64,000 nt of DNA from Cryptomeria japonica (lineage: Eukaryota; Streptophyta; Pinopsida; Cupressales; Cupressaceae): the NCBI RefSeq assembly GCF_030272615.1, contig NC_081415.1, positions 628,845,240-628,909,239 of the forward strand. The letters run 5' to 3'. Below are positions 12,701 through 23,525 of the stretch, in pieces. The position numbers and the translations under genes were made by a program. Position 1 is the first letter of the stretch, and every line of letters starts with the position of its first letter. The notes below the pieces were generated by a model, which was not told where the DNA came from, searched no databases, and worked only from the letters and a program-made list of their open reading frames with translations.

Positions 12701-13838
12701 TTTAACTGATGCAAAATATATGGTGTGTAAACTACACAAGGCACTATATGGTTTGAAGCAAGAACCAAGAGCATGGTATGAAATACTACATTCACACTTG
12801 ATGAAGATAGGTTTTCAAAGAACCAATGAAGACAACAATATATATCTTAAGACTGAAGGACATAAGATACTGGTTAGTGAAGTGTTTGTGGATGATATCA
12901 TTTTTAGAGGCAATGATGACATGAGTGATGACTTTGAAAATCAGATGAAAAGTGAATTTTAGATGTCTCTAGTAGGAGAGATAAAATTCTTCATAGGTTT
13001 ACAAATTCAATAGATGAAGAGTGGTATTTTTATCACACAGTCCAAATATGTGAAAGAGGTATTGAAGACATTTGGAATGGGAGACTGTAAACTAGTTGGG
13101 ACACCAATGGCTACAAGATGTAAATTATCTAAGGAGGATGATGCTGCATCCGTTGATGAAAAGGAGTATAGGCCTATGATAGGGAAACCAAACTATGTTG
13201 TTCACAATAGAGTGTATATTCCTCATATAGTTGGATTAGTTTCTAGATTTTAGAAGAACCCAAAGGAGACACAGATGATAGCAAATAAAAGGATATTCAA
13301 ATACTTGAAAGGTACAACTGATTATGGATTATGACATCCATATGTAGGTAATTTTGATTTGAAAATCTATACAGACGTAGACTGGGAAGGAAATATTGAT
13401 TATAGGAAGAGTACAAACGAAGGTGCATTCTTTCTTGGAGGGAGGCTTGTATCTTGGAGCAGCAAGAAGAAAAGTTGTACATCATAGTCAATTGCTAAAG
13501 CTTAATATGTGACAGCGTATATGAATTGTACTCATGCAATCTAGATGAAACACATTCTGGAAGGATTAAAGTTGAAGATCACAAAATTGGTAAAGATTTT
13601 ATGTGATAACACCAGTGCAATAAATATTTTAAAGAACCCAATGTTGCATGCTAGAACCAAGCATATTGAGTTGAAATATAATTTCTTGAGGGAGAAAGTG
13701 CAGAGTAAAGATGTGTTACTGGAGCATGTATCTACTAAGGAACAACTAGCAGATATCTTTACTAAACCTCTGCCTAAGACTACTTTTGAGTATCTTAGAA
13801 GTGAGCTAGAGGTTGTTCCCCTACATGAAGTTCATTAA
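9731..13838 (+). pseudogene. Cop1 gag-pol polyprotein pseudogene (Ty1/copia)
   Basis: This is a decayed single-frame copia polyprotein. In order: gag (from ATG 9731); zinc knuckle CFACNRIGHIVANC at about 10521-10562; aspartic protease WIIDSGCSHHMT near 10768; integrase with DQGGEFTS near 11530 and PQQNGIAERKN near 11620; reverse transcriptase with GTKWVFRNK, LYGLKQ and FVDDII (about 12886); and RNase H with DNTSAI (about 13606) and ADIFTKPLP. Domain order PR-INT-RT-RH is that of copia. At least ten in-frame stops break it, most of them TAG where the related Cop3 or CopH copy has Gln or Trp (for example 12625, 12685, 13012, 13251), plus a frameshift between 10290 and 10340. It cannot make a full protein. 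Confidence 0.92.
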
Positions 13839-14186
13839 ATAGATGTTAAAGACATCAGTCCTAAAGCTTATTGAAGAATCTTAAAGGAGGATTGGTGTAG
13901 AGTGGAGCTACTCCACAAGGGGACAGAAAGTTGCAAAATAGTGAAGTATGCCACTGAATGTTTTACTTTCACTTTGGCATTGTTGTCAAAGGGGAGAAGA
14001 ACTGTATGATTGATAGGAAGAAGAACTATAGCTAGTTACTAGTTGAAGATATGGAGACTCAGTTGAAGGAGAGTACATGGTAAAATGTAAACCAAGATTC
14101 CTATACCTGTGTATGTGCATTACTCTCAATCATCACAATAAAAGGGTATTGTTATTTGTATTGCCATCAATGCTAAAGGGGGAGAT
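13839..14186 (+). mobile_element. Cop1 3' untranslated region with polypurine tract
   Basis: This non-coding tail follows the pol stop and ends in the polypurine tract AAAGGGGGAGAT (14175-14186) directly against the 3' LTR. An earlier related G-rich run (GTTGTCAAAGGGGAGAAG, near 13982) resembles the same region in Cop3 and CopH. The tract primes plus-strand DNA synthesis. Confidence 0.75.
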
Positions 14187-15576
14187 TGTTGGCATTTGCA
14201 TGAAGTAGACATTAATGAAGTTAATTGTAGTCATTGATGTCTATTGTAACTGGTAATGGAGTTTTAATGCGACCAGTACTTGAGAAGTAAAGGAAACCAG
14301 TATTACTAGTGAAGCAGTGAGATCAACCGGTAACCCTACCTCTTGATATGCCAAACCCTAACCAATGGAGCTTGGTGAATCGGTTGTGTTGATCTATGAT
14401 CAAATGGTGATTGGAGATGATTATGCCATTTATGCATCATGCATGTGATGATTTTCAAAGTGGTTTTGGAAAATAGAGATAATTGTTTTATCTTGGGAAT
14501 GAGCGAGTGCATAGCATGAAGTGGAAACCATGTGATGAGTTGTGGATTCGATGAAGCGGTGATCAAGGAGTGGTCAAGGTTGTCTTGTACAATTTGAAAT
14601 GATTTCTATGTAATCCAATGATTAGGTTTGAACCACTTTGTTTGTAATCTCTATGAGATCTTAGGTTTGTGATGTGTTACCAACCTATTGTTTTTCTTAT
14701 AAGGTCAATGAGTTGTTTTGTTGTAGTGTTGGAAATTTTGGTTAAGTGTTAGTGTGATATATTGCTGAACCAAAAGGAGTATATGCAAAATGTTTGAAGG
14801 TGGATAGGAGCATGAAAAGGATATGATAAAGCATAGTAGTGCTATTTACCAGATCAACAAGACCTTGTTTTTCTCTAACAATTACAATAGTTAAATCCCT
14901 TAACCGGGTAATCTTTAAAAAGCTTAGGGCTTTCTAAATCCTCTAACTAGGTGATCCATTAGCTTGGATTTCAAATCCTCTATCGAGGTTAATCCTAATA
15001 GAGTATTGCGTTTAACAGGGCATTGTAGTCAATCCCTTAACTGGGTGGTCCTTAACCAGATCTGTTCCTAACAGGACATTTTTGTAAAGCTTTAACAGGC
15101 TTGGCTCCTAACAGGGCAAACTTCAGAAGAGTTCAGAATACTTGTGGGTATTCATCCCCACCATGGTTTTTCCCATTTGGGTTTCCAAGTCAAAAATCAT
15201 TGTGTCAAGTGGTGAATAGTTTTTGTGGTTATGTTTTGATATGGTTAATCTATTTAACTGGTAAAGCCACTTAGATGTGTTAAGATGACCGACAGTAATT
15301 TGAAATGTGCTTTTACTAATGTTAGTAAAATGATTTGATGTTTTGATTAAATGGTTTGAGAGTTTTAGATCTATTATATTGTTATTCTATTATGCCAGTC
15401 AACCAGTAAACTATTAGAGCAGTTGTAGTTTGTAGTTCAGTGTTTGAACCAGTTAGTTCAGTGATTGATTTATGAGTTGATTTTTGAGTTTGGTGAAAGT
15501 TTAGTTTGTTTTCCATCTACTGATTCACCCCCCTATCAGTAGTTGACCAGATCATTATTGATTCATCATATCATCA
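14187..15576 (+). repeat. Cop1 3' LTR (full length)
   Basis: The LTR is 1390 bp from TGTTGGCATTTGC to ATCATATCATCA. It is preceded by the polypurine tract. Unusually it is followed not by flanking DNA but by the PBS, leader and gag start (see 15577-15680). Its last 490 bp are identical to the 5' LTR, while its earlier part is clearly diverged from it. Confidence 0.85.
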
Positions 15577-15680
15577 ATTGGTATTAGAACATTTTAGGTC
15601 ATCTAGTGTCTAAGTCTAACGGCTTAAGGTAAAGATCTAGGAGAACGTGATGAAGAAAGAAGGTCCAAAGTTCAATAGGG
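15577..15680 (+). repeat. Duplicated Cop1 PBS, leader and gag start
   Basis: This segment is identical to 9658-9761: spacer, PBS TGGTATTAGAAC, leader, ATG and about ten gag codons. It ends abruptly at AGGG, where the sequence switches to mid-LTR. The LTR it jumps into has the same AGGG at the join, so the junction carries a 4-base microhomology. It has no reading frame of use. Confidence 0.85.
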
Positions 15681-16117
15681 CAAATTTTAGAAGAGATCCC
15701 CATCGTGGTTTTTCCCATTTGGGTTTCCATGTCAAAAATCATTGTGTCAAGTGGTGAATGGTTTTCGTGGTTATGTTTTGATATGGTTAATCTATTTAAC
15801 TGGTAGAGCCACTTAGATGTGTTAAGATGACTGACAATAATCTGAAATGTGATTTTCTAATGTTTGTAAAATGATTTGATGTTTTGGTTAAATGGTTTGA
15901 GATTTTTAGATTGGTTATACTCTTATTCTGTTATGCCAGTCAATTGGTAATCTGTCAAAGAAATTGCAATTTGTAGTTCAGTGTTTGAACCTGTTAGTTC
16001 AATGATTGATTTATGAGTTGATTTTTTATTTTGGTGAAAGTTTAGCTTGTTTTCCATCTACTGATTCACCCCCCTCTCAATAGTTGACTAGATCATTATT
16101 GATTCATCATATCATCA
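15681..16117 (+). repeat. Cop1 third, partial LTR
   Basis: It corresponds to the LTR from about 9198 to its end at 9657, again ending ATCATATCATCA. It is more diverged than the identical pair (for example CACCATGG versus CATCGTGG, and a missing stretch after GAAGAG). It is probably the original 3' LTR end, joined to a second copy by recombination or template switching. It abuts CopM LTR sequence at 16118. Confidence 0.8.
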
Positions 16118-17577
16118 TTCTTCTCTGATAGACTCACCTGCAGACTACCGGTTCCTCATCATTGCTGGTTGATCCTTTCAACCTGATTCTCCCTTGTACA
16201 CATAATCTTTTTCAGATACTCGATGAGTACTTGATTGATTTTCTTTCACATGTAGCAGCAACACTCTTTCCTTCAGCAACACAAACAATATCTTTGGCTC
16301 GCATACATATATCCATTTTTTCTGCCAAGACGTGAGTTTGAACTTGGCACTATTAGGGTTTCTTCCACTGATCATGAGGCACATCGAATCCAATCAAATC
16401 TCATTTGATTTAAACATAAAGACAACTATCTACACATCACTACCATTAACGTGCCTTCCAATATACATTTTCTAAAGTTAGCAAACGTGGACAGTCAGTC
16501 GGTGAAACATAAGATCAATCACCATAAATGATTCTACAGATTTCATCACCAACTTCATTCTGCACTTGGACATTCTGCATCATCGATGTAGAATAATTGA
16601 TCTCCTTTGTTCAACCTTCCTCGATCCGTACACCTCTGCAATGCCTCTACAACACATCCCATGATTTATGGGGTCTATAATTAATGTCTACCAACTCTGT
16701 AACAACTTCATCAGTGTACACTCCATCTAGCGCTGCATGCATGTCCACCACCTTGACTCCACATGGCACCTTTATCGACATCCACCTTAGCTTGGACGTT
16801 TGTGTTGGTTTAGATAGGAAAACTGACCAAACACTCAACCGGTCCTTTTTTGTTGGTTCACTAACCCTATTGGTATCTCACACTTTATCAGTTACCCTTC
16901 ATGTCTACACTTTTCTGATCTATAGGTGGAACACCATAATAGGTTGCTAGACATGTCTATCCATAGCATTCTCATTAGGTAGGAGCACATCACATTGCCT
17001 CTTTTCCTCCTTACCAATTCTCATGTTCACTGGTAGCCATCCTGATGACACCATGTCATCTACCTTCAACTGATTCCATCTAAGGCATCTGCATACTGGT
17101 TCCACTCTCTCTCCAGCTGCTCCACTTTTCCCTCTTCATCATTAGACTGAACATTATCTTAGCCGGTTTGTCAAGGTGACAAAACCCATCAATTCTCTAC
17201 TCTTCCTTTTCTGTCCTGGTGGCATAATATGCCTTCTATGTTGGTCTAGTGAATATCCCTAATTTCATGCACTTGAGACATCTTTTTGATTTACCGGTAG
17301 ATCCGATGTGATCCTTCAAACACTCGCCTTTACCTCTTCTTCCTTATCTCACAAAACTATGATGCATAATTTGTATAATAGGAGATAAACTCCACTTATT
17401 GGTGGGAGTGAGTCCTTGTCATCTTCATCCTACAATGCACTCATGATCTGGTGTGGTTACATTCACTGTCAGTCATCTCTTCACATGGTGATTGCATCTC
17501 TATCTGGTGGGAGTCTTGTTGTTCTGCATCCACACAGCATACCTATGACCTGCACATCCTTCTTGTACACTTGTCAT
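16118..17577 (-). repeat. CopM 3' LTR, duplicated outer part (L1)
   Basis: It parallels 18058-19509 and part of 46510-48000 (for example the GACTCACCTGCAGACTAC block and CCAAGACGTGAGTTTGAACT). It is interrupted on the left by Cop1 and on the right joins the second copy inside the sequence CTTGTCATAACTTAGTG. No reading frame here is credible; the short ORFs are LTR sequence. Confidence 0.7.
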
Positions 17578-17889
17578 AACTTAGTGAATACAAAACATAA
17601 TCATTTACAAGTTAATAGCCTTGTTACAAATGACACCAACCCCTAATTTAGGGCACCAACCCAAGGAGCTACAACCACTGCACTAAGCTCTAACTTAGTG
17701 AATACAAAACATAATCATTTACAAGTTAATAGCCTTGTTACAAATGGATATTGTAACTCTTCTTCAAATTTGTCTACTAAATCTTTTATTCAGTTCACTA
17801 ATGGTTCTCTCTCTCTCTCACACACACATAGCTACAACCTTATCTCCTGCTGCAACCGTATCAGTTCAGCCTCTTCTCTTTCTCTATCA

Positions 17890-17928
<39 letters not shown>

Positions 17929-19612
17929 TCTCTCTGCTGGTTGTCTCATCTCTCAACTAATTTGTTTCTCTCCACTAGTTCTATCTTTTGTTGGTTCCTT
18001 CATGCCTACTCTACACTCTTCTGCAACTCTTCTCTACCGGTTTGGTCACCACTGGTATAATTTCTCATTGACTCACTTGCAGACTACTGGTTGATCCTTT
18101 CAACCTGATTCTCACTTGGACACACTCATTTATTTTCAGATACTTGATGAGTACTTGACTGATTTTCTCTCACATGTAGCAACAACACTCTCTCCTTCAA
18201 TAACACAAACAATATCTTTGGCCTGCATACATATATCCAAATTTTCCTGCCAAGACGTGAGTTTGAACTTGGCACCATGAGGGTTTCTTCCAATGATCAT
18301 GAGGCACATTTAATCAAATCAAATCTCATTTGATTTGAGCACCAAGACAACTATTTGCACATCACCACCATTAATGTGCCTTCCAATACACGTTTGCTAA
18401 ACTTAGAAAACATGGACAATCAGTTGGCGAGACACAAGATCAATAACCATAAATGGTTCTACAGATTTCATCACCAACTTCATTATGTACTTGGACATTC
18501 TGTATTGATTGATGCATCCCATTGATCTCCATTGTTCAAGCTTCCTTGAGCCACACACCTTTGCAATTCTTGTGCAACACATCCCTTGATTTACGGGGTC
18601 TACAATTAATGTTGACCAACTATATAACAACTTTGTCAATGTACACTCCATCTACCATTGCATGCATGTTCACCACCTTGACTCCACGTGGCACCTTTGT
18701 TGACATCCACCTTAGCTTGGACCTTTGTGTTGGTTCAGACCGGATCATCGACCAAACACTCAATCGGTCCTTCTTTTCTATCGATTCACTAACCCTATCA
18801 ATATCTCACACTTTAACGGTTACCCTTTATGTCTGCACTTTGTTGATCTACCAGTGGAACACCTTAATTGGTCACTAGACATGTCTATCCATAGCATTCT
18901 CATCAGGTAGGAGGACATCACTTAGCCTCTTTGCTTCCTTACTGGTTCTCATGCTCACCAATAGCCATCCTGATGACACCATGTCATCAACCTTCAATTG
19001 ATTCCATCTAAGGCATCTACATACTGGTTGCACTCTCTCTCTATAGCTGCTCCACTTTTCCCTCTTCATCATTAGACTGAACATTATCTTAGTCGGTTTG
19101 TCAAGGTGACAAACCCATCAATTCTCTACTCTTCCTTTTCTGTCTCGGTGGCATAACATGCCTTCTATATCAGTCCAATGCATATCCCTAATTTCATGCA
19201 CTTGAGACATCCCTTTGATTTACCGGTAGATCCGATGTGATCCTTCAAACACCTGCCTTTACCTCTTCTTCCTTATCTCACAGAAATAGGATGCATACTT
19301 TTCATAATAGGAGATAAACTCTACTTTTTGGTGGGAGTGAGTCCTTGTCATCTACATCCTACAATGCACTCATGATTTGGTGTGGGTACATTCACTATTA
19401 GTCATCTCTTCACATGGTGACTGCATCTCTATCTAGTGGGAGTCTTGTTGTTCTAGATCCACACAACATACCGATGATCTATACATCCTTCTTGTACACT
19501 TGTCATAACCTTTCCGGTTGATAACCACTCACTTGGTTGACTTGTCTTCTCCATGTCAACATATCATCTATCTCCCATATCGATGGACATCAATGAAAAC
19601 ACAATACCAACA
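17578..19612 (-). repeat. CopM 3' LTR, inner copy (L2)
   Basis: On the minus strand the LTR starts TGTTGG at 19612, directly after a polypurine tract. It matches the 5' LTR (45731-48082) over most of its length but lacks the distal ~410 bp. Near its left end a 55-bp block is directly repeated at 17578 and 17692. It contains a (TC)n microsatellite. All open frames in it are accounted for as LTR sequence. Confidence 0.75.
17892..17925. repeat. (TC)n microsatellite in CopM LTR
   Basis: About 34 bases of pure TC dinucleotide, with a second shorter TC/CA tract at 17806-17828. The equivalent tract in the 5' LTR is 46280-46320, of different length. Confidence 0.9.
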
Positions 19613-19643
19613 ATCTCCCGCTTTGGCATTGATGTCAACTCAT

Positions 19644-19725
19644 GTAGTATCCGACATACTACATAATCTTTCTCCCCTTTTGTATAAACCATGGATTCTC
19701 ACACAAGTAGTATGCGGTATACTAC
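19644..19725. repeat. Two perfect short hairpins 63 bp apart
   Basis: GTAGTATCCGACATACTAC (19644-19662) and GTAGTATGCGGTATACTAC (19707-19725) each have 7-bp perfect arms and a 5-base loop. The arms are the same in both while the loops differ. Each is followed by a C/T-rich TTCTCCCC run. They lie just inside the 3' LTR of CopM. Confidence 0.85.
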
Positions 19726-19753
19726 AAAATCCTTCTCCCCCTTTGAAAACAAT

Positions 19754-19873
19754 GGCAAAGGGAATTGTCAGGGTCTCTCACCCCCTTGTATTTACCAGTC
19801 ACTATTAGATGTTGGCCAAGGGCACTATCAGGGTATCTCACCTCGCTATATTTACTAGTCACTGTCAGATATT
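19754..19873. repeat. 60-bp tandem pair
   Basis: 19754-19813 and 19814-19873 are two copies of the same 60-bp unit with about a dozen differences; shared parts include TCTCACC and TAGTCACT. They follow directly on the hairpin pair. Confidence 0.8.
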
Positions 19874-21104
19874 TTTCTCCCCTTTTTCTCTTCACTGGAT
19901 GCATCCCCTCTTTTGATAGCAATTGGTACAAATTCCCAAGTTGTAGCTCTTTAGATGGAGGACTCAATCATCAACTGACACCAATCGCTTAACAACAAGT
20001 GTTTATGCAAACCGGAAACACATGCATATACAAGTCTAAAACTAATTGAAGACATATATGTCAGTGAACAACACTTACCTGTCAGTCAAACTACATCATC
20101 TCCCCTTTGATATGCAAAAGTTATTCTAACCCCAAAATGTTGATACCAAGTGTTGAGGCTAACACTGATACCAATTGTATCTCTTTTGATACCAAATACA
20201 TGTTCTCTTATGTAGGTAACTTTCTCTCTTAGCAAACAACACTCCCGATGATCCAATTGATTTTAATTGAATGGGCATTGAAACATCTCACAAAATCGGA
20301 TACCTCCAAAACACAAACATATCGGTACATCCATAGACACTTGCACACCCTTTGTGTCTAGCAAGTCTGATACTAGTCAGAAAACATGGTTGTCAACTCC
20401 CCTTGAATCATACATCTCAGGTCCACAATGCCTGTCAGATCCAATACCGGGGCACCACTCATCTCCATATACCAGTTGAGATGTGCATATGTGATCAATC
20501 TAATGATCTATCAACTACATTATTTCTACCACAGCCTATGACATGATCTTGGATCTTCACAATGCCATACAATGTCATCATCATGCCATGAATCAAACTG
20601 GTTAGCCCAAAAACATGTATGTCTGCATGATCAACAACTGGGACAACATATGTCATTTAGGTCTTCATCAAAACCACCTGAGCCATAACTTCCCATTCCA
20701 TGTTATTGGGGCTAATGCAATGATCTCCAACTTTATTGTCTTACATAACCTACAAGTTTCTATTAGCATTCATGTTGGTAACATCCTTGACATACCGGTT
20801 TCCTGTACTGGTCCATCATCACTACCGGAGCACCTCCATGTGACTCATAACATTTTGTGTCACTATGTATCTGATTTCAACTATTAATCTCTATCCATTG
20901 ACACATGCAGTAGTGATTCAACTCTGATCTATAGGTGTGTAGCCAAGGCAACCACTACACAAACTTATCTTCTCATTTCCATCATCCATGTCAGCATCAT
21001 CTTGTTCTTCCAAGTTCCCTTCTTCACTAAGGGGGTGAATGATCTAGTCAATATGTTACTCCCCTTGAGGTCCTTCATCTCTTTAGGCCTTAGGAGATAT
21101 CACC

Positions 21105-21361
21105 TATGCATTGAATGCACAATGTCGGTCCATGGTTGCATACTCTTTCTTCTTCCTCCATACCTACTTAGTTTCACTCTTCTTCCCATTTTTAGTCATG
21201 GGAGCAGGTCTTACCTTCTTCTGAAGATGGGTCCTTTCATTTCCAGACTCCGCTGCACAACCAGAAGTAGTGCTATAGTAGCACACAACATCCATCCCAA
21301 CTTCATGATTGGGGAATCTCTTAACATGCCGGTTAGACCATCTTCTTCTGGTCAAGAGAAA
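21105..21361 (-). pseudogene. CopM gag C-terminal fragment with broken zinc knuckle
   Basis: Read on the minus strand from 21361, a basic stretch (TRRRWSNRHVKRFPNHE) leads into CYYSTTSGCAAESG. By position this is a copia gag zinc knuckle with its second Cys, its His and its last Cys replaced. A basic Lys-rich tail follows, then a stop at about 21164, with further gag-like sequence beyond. The N-terminal half of this gag lies across the GypA/GypB insertion at 45066-45640. The coiled-coil middle of such gags is not present on either side, so target sequence was probably lost. Confidence 0.6.
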
Positions 21362-22449
21362 ATCATTCCTTGCAAGTCACCTCCACCTCAAAATAGGCTT
21401 TCCTATAGCATCAAAAGTAAGAAGAAACCCTTTGTTAAAAAGATCTTTCAAAGAATGCATTATCAAAGAAAAGGGTTGGACATTCATGAACAGGGTATAT
21501 TAGAACCCCCTTGTATAAAATAAAACCTTGATAATGGCTACATTTCTCACTCTCAAGATGTTGGTATCCCTCATAAATCCTACATTTCTCTAGTTAATTC
21601 TAAATACAAGATTTCCCCTTCACCCCTTCCATATATTTTAGGTCCCTATATCCCTCCATCCCTTACGCGGGATCAATAAAGGCACACATCTTTAAGCACC
21701 TTCCATCCATCCAAAATACCTTTATATCATTCCTATCCATCTATACATTCCTTTCCTTCTCCAAGAAATTTGGATGCCAAGCATAAAAGTCATGAGTCAA
21801 ACAATCCACATGCATTTAAGGATCAACATGTAAAAACAAAGCAAAATATGATCCAAAAAGAAAAAGAGATGTACAAAAGGCCGCAAAGGCTCATTGATCA
21901 AAAGAAATAAATTTCAAAAACCATATGGGTTCCTAAGGTGCTTGTAGAAGGAATGCATTCCAAGGGACTACAAAAGAAAGAAATGTCCAAAAGGTCACAA
22001 AGGCCCACAAAGAAAGAAGAAAAGTCAAAATTTGTATGGCTTCCTGAGTCTTACATTGAGGCAATGCATTCTAAAGAATCACAAAAAAATAAAAAATCAA
22101 GATCCATGTGGATTCCCAAGTCGCTCGTACAAGACTTGCACAATAAAAATCAAAATTGGCATTCAAGTTTGCTACCCCAACTTCTTCCACATCCACTATC
22201 CTAAAACCTATTTCACCTCCTTCATCCATGTTGGCTCCTTATGTCCTAAAATCCACATCAACCTTTCCATCAAAATCACAAACTCCAAACTCCACTATTC
22301 CTCCCTCATTCCATCCCCCTTCAAGGTGTGTGCCAATGTTGACCTTGCCAATATTTCCATCTAGCCATGCACAATTATTCAATTATCCCATCCATTATCC
22401 AACACCTATGTTCTATCCTTACATCCTTCTTATCCAATCATTTGCATAA
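21362..22449 (+). pseudogene. GypA Pro/Ser-rich element protein, C-terminal half, decayed
   Basis: It encodes the same protein as GypB (33626-34716) and GypC (54500-55421). Recognisable parts are KSKKKPFVKKIFQ, KGLDIHEQ, the ILGPYIPPSL block, and repeated units of the type K-S-K-x-x-W-x-P-x5-AMHSK, ending RCVPMLTLPIFPS and a final LIQSFA. At least three in-frame stops (about 21520, 21676, 21907) and frameshifts around 22140-22200 and 22360 disable it. I do not recognise the family. It has no protease, polymerase or integrase motif. Confidence 0.6.
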
Positions 22450-22787
22450 ACCTTATAACCTTTTCGTCTTATCATCCATTTCATCTCCCTTAACCATCAC
22501 CCTATCGACATCTTTGAGCATACCTTTTAAAGCCATGGATCATTATAGAACATATTTCAGGGGTATTATCTAGAGAACAACTTGATTCCTGAGTCATATC
22601 TCCTATCAAGTATCCATCATCTTCCAAAAGTTAAAAAAAAGTAAAAAATAAATAAAATGAAAGAAAGAAAGTCAAAATGAGAAAAAAAAAAAAAAACGGA
22701 GAAAAGAGAAAAAGAAAAGAAAAAAACAAAATGAAAAAAAAAGAAAAGAAAAGGAAAAAAGTTAAAAATCAAAAAAAGAGAAAAAAA

Positions 22788-22872
22788 TTCGTCCACTAGT
22801 GAAAACCTGGCAAATAGGCGCCTTGGGCAAGTACCATGATGAAAACCTGGCAAACAGGCATCATGCATAATT
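22788..22872 (+). other. Conserved double-hairpin block, GypA copy
   Basis: Two consecutive copies of a GAAAACCTGGCAAA(C/T)AGGC element occur in a block also present in GypB (42343) and GypC (55631). The second copy (22835-22865) folds as CATGATG paired with CATCATG around an inner CCTG-GCAAA-CAGG stem. It lies in the 3' non-coding tail, well before the polypurine tract. A role in RNA packaging or dimerisation is my inference. Confidence 0.65.
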
Positions 22873-23413
22873 CATTGTCCTCTTGCACTATTCACTGGGG
22901 GCAAGTTCCATCTGTGTGCATCCATCTATTATCCCACATTCACTCTATATCCATCCATATCCCTTTTTCCACCTTTGAGCTTGACAAGGTTAAGGATCTT
23001 AACAGGCTTTTGTGTGTCCTATTTATTGCACTTGATCCACACCCTTAAGCTCCTATCCATTATTTTTTCCACTACTTGCTTCCATCCATCATTACCCCCT
23101 TTTGATCTTGCTTATCATATTTGCCTCCTATCCAAATCTATCCCTCGCTCTTGATCAAAATTAAGGACATAAAATGCAAAGAAAACTCTTGACATGTCCA
23201 ATCCTTTAGATCACATGGCATTCATTACACCTATCCTAGCTTTGCATTTCTATATCTAGTCCCTATGTTTGGATTAAACATGTTACCCTATTGTGAGATA
23301 GTCCTTGACAAACACATAAGCTTGCTCCATCATTCGCTTATCCATTCATGTCCCATTCATTCATTCACTCGCTCAAAATCCCTTTTACCTTGCTAGACAC
23401 TAGGGGCAAATAC

Positions 23414-23525
23414 TAAAAAAATATTAAAATTCATAAAATGTCCTAAAAAAATCTTAAAAATAAAAAAATGTCCTGAAAAAATCTTAAAATTCATAAAATG
23501 TCCTAAAGAAATCTTAAAAATCATG
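23414..23525. repeat. AT-rich ~30-bp tandem repeat, GypA (about 4 copies)
   Basis: The unit reads like AAATCTTAAAATTCATAAAA followed by TGTCCTAAAA. GypB has six copies at the same place (42971-43150), so copy number differs between sister elements. Confidence 0.85.

Larger units (their letters stand above)
19613..21104 (-). mobile_element. CopM 3' internal non-coding region
   Basis: This sequence lies between the gag remnant and the 3' LTR of CopM (minus strand). It begins at the LTR with the polypurine tract AAAGCGGGAGAT (19624-19613, minus). It contains two perfect hairpins and a 60-bp tandem pair (separate entries). I found no integrase, reverse transcriptase or RNase H motif in any frame, which is why CopM is called non-autonomous. 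Confidence 0.6.

Noticed and set aside
17698-18094. Ser/Leu-rich open frames of about 120 residues
   Set aside because: They are translations of the TC-rich part of the CopM LTR, and a matching frame in the other LTR is not conserved.
22617-22868. Phe-rich minus-strand frame, also at 42227-42424
   Set aside because: This is the complement of A-rich sequence in the GypA and GypB tails.
23414-23525. Regular repeats considered as a CRISPR array
   Set aside because: The units are contiguous with no unique spacers, and the setting is a plant retrotransposon.
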